From Acidobacteriota bacterium (lineage in GTDB: Bacteria; Acidobacteriota; Terriglobia; Terriglobales; Acidobacteriaceae), in assembly GCA_021780415.1 (NCBI GenBank), contig JAJXYW010000052.1, positions 1 through 9,446 of the forward strand: DNA of 9,446 nucleotides, read 5' to 3'. Made by a program: the position numbers and the translations under genes. Of this stretch, positions 7,128-9,446 are shown one piece after another. The notes below the pieces were generated by a model, which was not told where the DNA came from, searched no databases, and was given only the letters and a program-made list of their open reading frames with translations. How positions within the stretch are numbered: position 1 is the stretch's first letter; every line of letters starts with the position of its first letter.

Positions 7128-7784
7128 CTACTGGGGTTGTGCCGTGGTGCGGAGATAGGGCTTCACGGTTTTGTAGCCGGGGAAGAGTTGGTCGGCCTCC
7201 TGGTTGGAGATGGCTCCAGTGATGATGACGTCGTTGCCCTGCTTCCAGTTTGCCGGAGTTGCGACCTTGTGCTTGGCGGTGAGTTGGAGGGAGTCGAGGA
7301 CGCGGATGATCTCGTCGAAGTTGCGGCCGGTGGTCATGGGGTAGGCCATGTGCAGTTTGATACGCTTGTCGGGGCCGATGACGAAGACGGTGCGCACGGG
7401 GGCGTTGTCGGCGGGAGTGCGGCCTTCGCAACTGTCGCCGTCGTCGCCGGCGAGCATGTCGTAGAGCTTGGCAACCTTCAACTCGGGGTCGCCAATGATG
7501 GGGTAGTTGACCTTATAGCCGCTGACGTCTTCGATGTCATGCTCCCATTTGCCGTGGCTGTCGACGGGATCGACGGAGAGGCCGATGACCTTGACGCCGC
7601 GGTCGGCGAACTGCTGTTCGAGACCGGCGACGGCTCCGAGTTCGGTGGTGCAGACGGGGGTGAAGTCCTTGGGATGCGAGAAGAGGACGGCCCAGGCGTC
7701 ACCGATCCATTCATGGAAATGCAGGGTGCCATGGGTGGTGTCTGCCGTGAAGTCGGGAGCAATATCGTTGATGCGGAGAGACAT
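7128..7784 (-). CDS. 1-Cys peroxiredoxin (AhpC/TSA, Prx6 type)
   Basis: A 218-residue cytoplasmic peroxidase that reduces hydrogen peroxide and organic or peroxynitrite-type oxidants. The N-terminal APDFTADTTHGTLHFHEW is typical of the family. The active-site motif HPKDFTPVCTTELG places the peroxidatic cysteine at C45, with T42 and the conserved arginine R131 in place. The length and the C-terminal arm with KQGNDVIITGAISNQEA match the Prx6 group, which uses an external reductant. C119 (in DSCEGRTPADN) is the only other cysteine. The ATG at 7784 is chosen because the family starts MSLRINDIAPDF and AAAGGA lies upstream at good spacing; the frame stays open to 7847, but without that support. Upstream is a Cys-rich leader ORF with a hairpin, and downstream is tRNA-Cys on the same strand. 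Confidence 0.95.
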   Translation of the reverse strand: MSLRINDIAPDFTADTTHGTLHFHEWIGDAWAVLFSHPKDFTPVCTTELGAVAGLEQQFADRGVKVIGLSVDPVDSHGKWEHDIEDVSGYKVNYPIIGDPELKVAKLYDMLAGDDGDSCEGRTPADNAPVRTVFVIGPDKRIKLHMAYPMTTGRNFDEIIRVLDSLQLTAKHKVATPANWKQGNDVIITGAISNQEADQLFPGYKTVKPYLRTTAQPQ

Positions 7785-7902
7785 TGTTGTTTCGTCCTTT
7801 GGGGGAAGAGTCTTGCTGAGCGTCGTTGAAAATCTCTGTGCTGTCATTCGATGATCGAGAACTGACTTTGGTGCGTGTCTGGCTGGGAATCGATGAAAGC
7901 AG

Positions 7903-7935
7903 AAGACCCACCCGGCTGAGCCCTGGGTGGGTCTT
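7903..7935 (-). promoter_or_regulatory. Hairpin in the peroxiredoxin leader, possible attenuator
   Basis: AAGACCCACCC (5' arm on the minus strand, 7935-7925) pairs perfectly with GGGTGGGTCTT (7913-7903), an 11-bp stem around an 11-base loop. It lies 40 bases after the stop of the Cys-rich ORF and 118 bases before the peroxiredoxin start. The following bases (CTGCTTTC) form only a weak U tract, so intrinsic termination is uncertain. GGGTG late in the leader ORF (7989-7985) could pair with CACCC of the 5' arm as a competing structure. A factor-independent terminator would not be expected here unless it is regulatory. Confidence 0.5.
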
Positions 7936-7975
7936 GATGTTCGCTTCTCGACGCGATGTTATGGTCTCGACTCGC

Positions 7976-8059
7976 TCATCCGCTCACCCGTGTGGGGCCG
8001 CAGCAACAGCAGCGGGAGTCACAGCGACAGAGCTTCGAGTTGGAGACGGTAAGGTGCAT
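7976..8059 (-). CDS. Cysteine-rich leader peptide upstream of the peroxiredoxin gene
   Basis: A 27-codon minus-strand ORF starting at ATG 8059 and ending with TGA at 7976. It has six cysteines: C11, C13 and the run C17-C20, in the stretch LCRCDSRCCCCGP. The cysteine codons (TGT and TGC) cover 8000-8029. Nothing suggests an enzyme or structural protein. The density of one scarce amino acid, the small size, the long untranslated stretch and the hairpin before the next gene match the layout of amino-acid attenuation leader peptides; cysteine-rich upstream ORFs of this kind are known in Actinobacteria. The inferred role is that ribosomes pausing at the Cys codons when Cys-tRNA is scarce change folding of the downstream RNA and so expression of the peroxiredoxin gene. 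No clear Shine-Dalgarno is seen before the ATG. Upstream in-frame extension to 8179 is open but looks non-coding. Confidence 0.55.
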   Translation of the reverse strand: MHLTVSNSKLCRCDSRCCCCGPTRVSG

Positions 8060-8150
8060 GGCGTCGATTGGAGGTGGTTCCGAACTTAGTACCGCCGCGG
8101 GCGACCTGCGCCAGCGCGGAAGCAGTTTCGCTTCTGTTGCGGTTATCGAT

Positions 8151-8179
8151 AAGGTACGGTGACGGGTAGTTGATGTCAA
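8151..8179 (-). promoter_or_regulatory. Candidate promoter for the Cys-rich leader / peroxiredoxin transcript
   Basis: The minus strand has a perfect TTGACA -35 hexamer (8179-8174), 17 bases, then TACCTT (8156-8151), a weak -10 with three of six matches. Transcription would start near 8144, about 85 bases before the leader ATG. The palindrome TTATCGATAA next to it could be an operator. Consensus match only. Confidence 0.3.
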
Positions 8180-8242
8180 GGCCGACTTCGCTGAGCGCTT
8201 GCTTCGATATCGCGTATCGGCTTGTACCCGTAGGATGGATGC

Positions 8243-9160
8243 ATGTCACGCACACTGGCTTATTCGGTTCTCGATGTCTTTGCAGAACGCCCGTTGGAGG
8301 GCAATGCGCTGGCTGTTTTTCATGATGCGCGGGGCCTCTCGGATGGCGAGATGCAGGCGATTGCGCGTGAGACCAATCTCTCGGAGACGACCTTCATTCT
8401 GCCCTGCGATGCGGAGATCGAAGCGCGCGAAGGGGTGCGCGTGCGCATCTTTACGACCGGCGAAGAGTTGCCGTTTGCAGGGCATCCGACGCTGGGAACG
8501 GCGACCTGGCTATACCTGAACCATCCCGCGCTGCGGGGTGCGGAGACGATTACTCTGCGGCTGAATGTGGGGCCGATCACGGTGCGCTTCGAGGCGCCGG
8601 ATGAGGGCTTGCCGGGCGTGCGCGCGACCATGGCGCAGAAGGATGCGGTGTTCGGGGTGACGCATGATCCGGTGGAGGTGGCGCTGGCGATTGGATTGAG
8701 GGTGGAGGATCTTTCCGGGGAGTATCCGCCGCAGACGGTGTCGACGGGGGTGCCGTTTTGTGTGGTGCTGGTGAGGTCGCTGGCGGCGCTGCAGCGGTTG
8801 CAGATGGTCCAGCAGGAGGCGCAGGCGTGGATTGCGAGGAATGACGCGCATTTTTTCTACTGCATTGCGGCGTTGAGTGGGGACGGCGAGGGCGGGGCGG
8901 ATTGGCATGCGCGGATGCAGTTCTATGGGGGCGAGGACCCGGCGACGGGGTCGGCGGCGGGATGCTGCATTGCGTGGTTGGTGAAGAGCGGATTGGCTTT
9001 ATCGGAGCAACCGGTGGTGATTGAGCAGGGAATTGAGATGCGGCGGCCGAGCCGGATTACGGCGCAGGCGAGGCTGGAGGGGGAGAGGGTGCGATCCATT
9101 CTCGTTTTGGGACGCACCATTCCTGTTGCAGAGGGACGGCTTTTCCTGCCCTGGGAATAG
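8243..9160 (+). CDS. PhzF family isomerase-like protein
   Basis: A 305-residue member of the PhzF/diaminopimelate-epimerase-fold family; the length is typical. The N terminus YSVLDVFAERPLEGNALAVF is the family signature. The catalytic glutamate of the first domain fits E48 (NLSETTFI), followed by GEELPFAGHPTLGTA (73-87, with H81). The second-domain motif is GGEDPATGSAAGC (229-241, with D232). PhzF itself isomerises an intermediate of phenazine synthesis, but no other phenazine gene is present, so the substrate here is unknown and a housekeeping or detoxifying isomerase is as likely. The ATG at 8243 has AGGA 7 bases upstream. It is divergent from the peroxiredoxin unit and appears to be a single-gene transcript within the window. 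Confidence 0.93.
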   Translation: MSRTLAYSVLDVFAERPLEGNALAVFHDARGLSDGEMQAIARETNLSETTFILPCDAEIEAREGVRVRIFTTGEELPFAGHPTLGTATWLYLNHPALRGAETITLRLNVGPITVRFEAPDEGLPGVRATMAQKDAVFGVTHDPVEVALAIGLRVEDLSGEYPPQTVSTGVPFCVVLVRSLAALQRLQMVQQEAQAWIARNDAHFFYCIAALSGDGEGGADWHARMQFYGGEDPATGSAAGCCIAWLVKSGLALSEQPVVIEQGIEMRRPSRITAQARLEGERVRSILVLGRTIPVAEGRLFLPWE

Positions 9161-9446
9161 GGGTTTTCCACAGGGGGAGAACCACAAACACCAACAGGGA
9201 CAAGCGATGTGCGCGGGCGGTGGAAGCGCCAGTCCAAACTCGTTGCATTTTCGCTAAAAATTCACTGTTGCCATGAGGGGTGGGCGTCCGTATGCTCAGC
9301 AAATCGTCAACGAATGAATGCTTCGAAGACGCAAGATTTTTCGCCTGATTTACCGACAATCTGAGTGATAGCAAAGGCGCCAACGGGTGCTCTCTGCGCT
9401 GCGATGAAACCCTAGCAAGGCCGCGCGCTGTAGAGGGAATCCAAGG
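9161..9446. other. Right-edge non-coding stretch
   Basis: No open frame here has coding character or a good ribosome site on either strand. It begins with GGTTTTCCACAG just after the phzF-like stop, which includes a DnaA-box-like TTTTCCACA (9164-9172), and has a locally AT-rich part around 9240-9270. No clear terminator, tRNA or repeat was recognised. Confidence 0.5.

Larger units (their letters stand above)
7785..8242. other. 458-bp intergenic region between divergent peroxiredoxin and phzF-like genes
   Basis: There is no ordinary-sized gene here. On the minus strand the region contains, in order of transcription, a candidate promoter (8151-8179), a cysteine-rich 27-codon ORF (7976-8059), a strong hairpin (7903-7935) and the peroxiredoxin Shine-Dalgarno. 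It also contains the perfect palindrome TTATCGATAA (8143-8152). On the plus strand AGGA lies 7 bases before the phzF-like ATG, but no convincing promoter could be picked for that gene. Confidence 0.7.

Noticed and set aside
7903..7935. The hairpin read as an ordinary terminator for a plus-strand gene
   Set aside because: No plus-strand gene ends upstream of it and there is no T run after it on the plus strand. Its place in a divergent intergenic region fits a leader element better.
8019..8255. A 78-codon minus-strand frame over the leader region, with a protein-like stretch LDINYPSPYLIDNRN
   Set aside because: It overlaps the Cys-rich ORF in another frame and the start of the phzF-like gene, has no good ribosome site, and I recognise no family. 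A decayed gene fragment cannot be excluded but is not supported.
9140..9170. A CCCT...AGGG stem with following T residues at the end of the phzF-like gene as a terminator
   Set aside because: The stem is only 4 bp and the T run is short, which is too weak to call.
9057..9383. A 108-codon minus-strand frame overlapping the end of the phzF-like gene
   Set aside because: It is antisense to the conserved end of the PhzF-like protein, with no domain and no good Shine-Dalgarno.

Overview
This high-GC window reads as a chromosomal segment of a Gram-negative, rod-shaped bacterium. The style of the MreB, NtrY-like kinase and CGCCPW-type rhodanese suggests Acidobacteriota (Terriglobia-like). That placement is an impression from protein and sequence style, not a database result. 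No phage, transposon, CRISPR or plasmid genes are visible.

Layout. Positions 1-3771 are read leftwards (minus strand): ald (alanine dehydrogenase), then a large four-TM NtrY-like sensor histidine kinase, then possibly the first codons of another gene at the left edge. A short divergent promoter region (3772-3935) separates ald from mreB, which reads right and stands alone, without mreC or mreD. mreB is followed by an imperfect inverted repeat (5045-5100) and a strong bidirectional terminator (5155-5182).

From 7784 down to 5274 the minus strand carries a thiol/sulfur-themed array. In transcription order it holds a 1-Cys peroxiredoxin, tRNA-Cys with an encoded CCA end, a membrane-anchored rhodanese, an exported rhodanese with a CGCCPWNHC active-site region, and a TlpA-like thiol-disulfide lipoprotein that overlaps the preceding gene. 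Upstream of the peroxiredoxin is a 458-bp region without an ordinary gene. On the minus strand it encodes a 27-codon ORF with six cysteine codons (CRCDSRCCCC), followed by an 11-bp hairpin before the peroxiredoxin start. This looks like a cysteine-sensing leader-peptide (attenuation) region and is the most interesting part of the window.

At the right, a PhzF-family isomerase-like gene (8243-9160) reads rightwards, and 9161-9446 holds no gene that I can support.

How the genes could work together: the peroxiredoxin, rhodaneses and TlpA-like protein all act through reactive cysteines, and tRNA-Cys sits among them, so expression tuned to cysteine supply is plausible but inferred. The ald-kinase pair suggests a nitrogen or amino-acid sensing context, also inferred.
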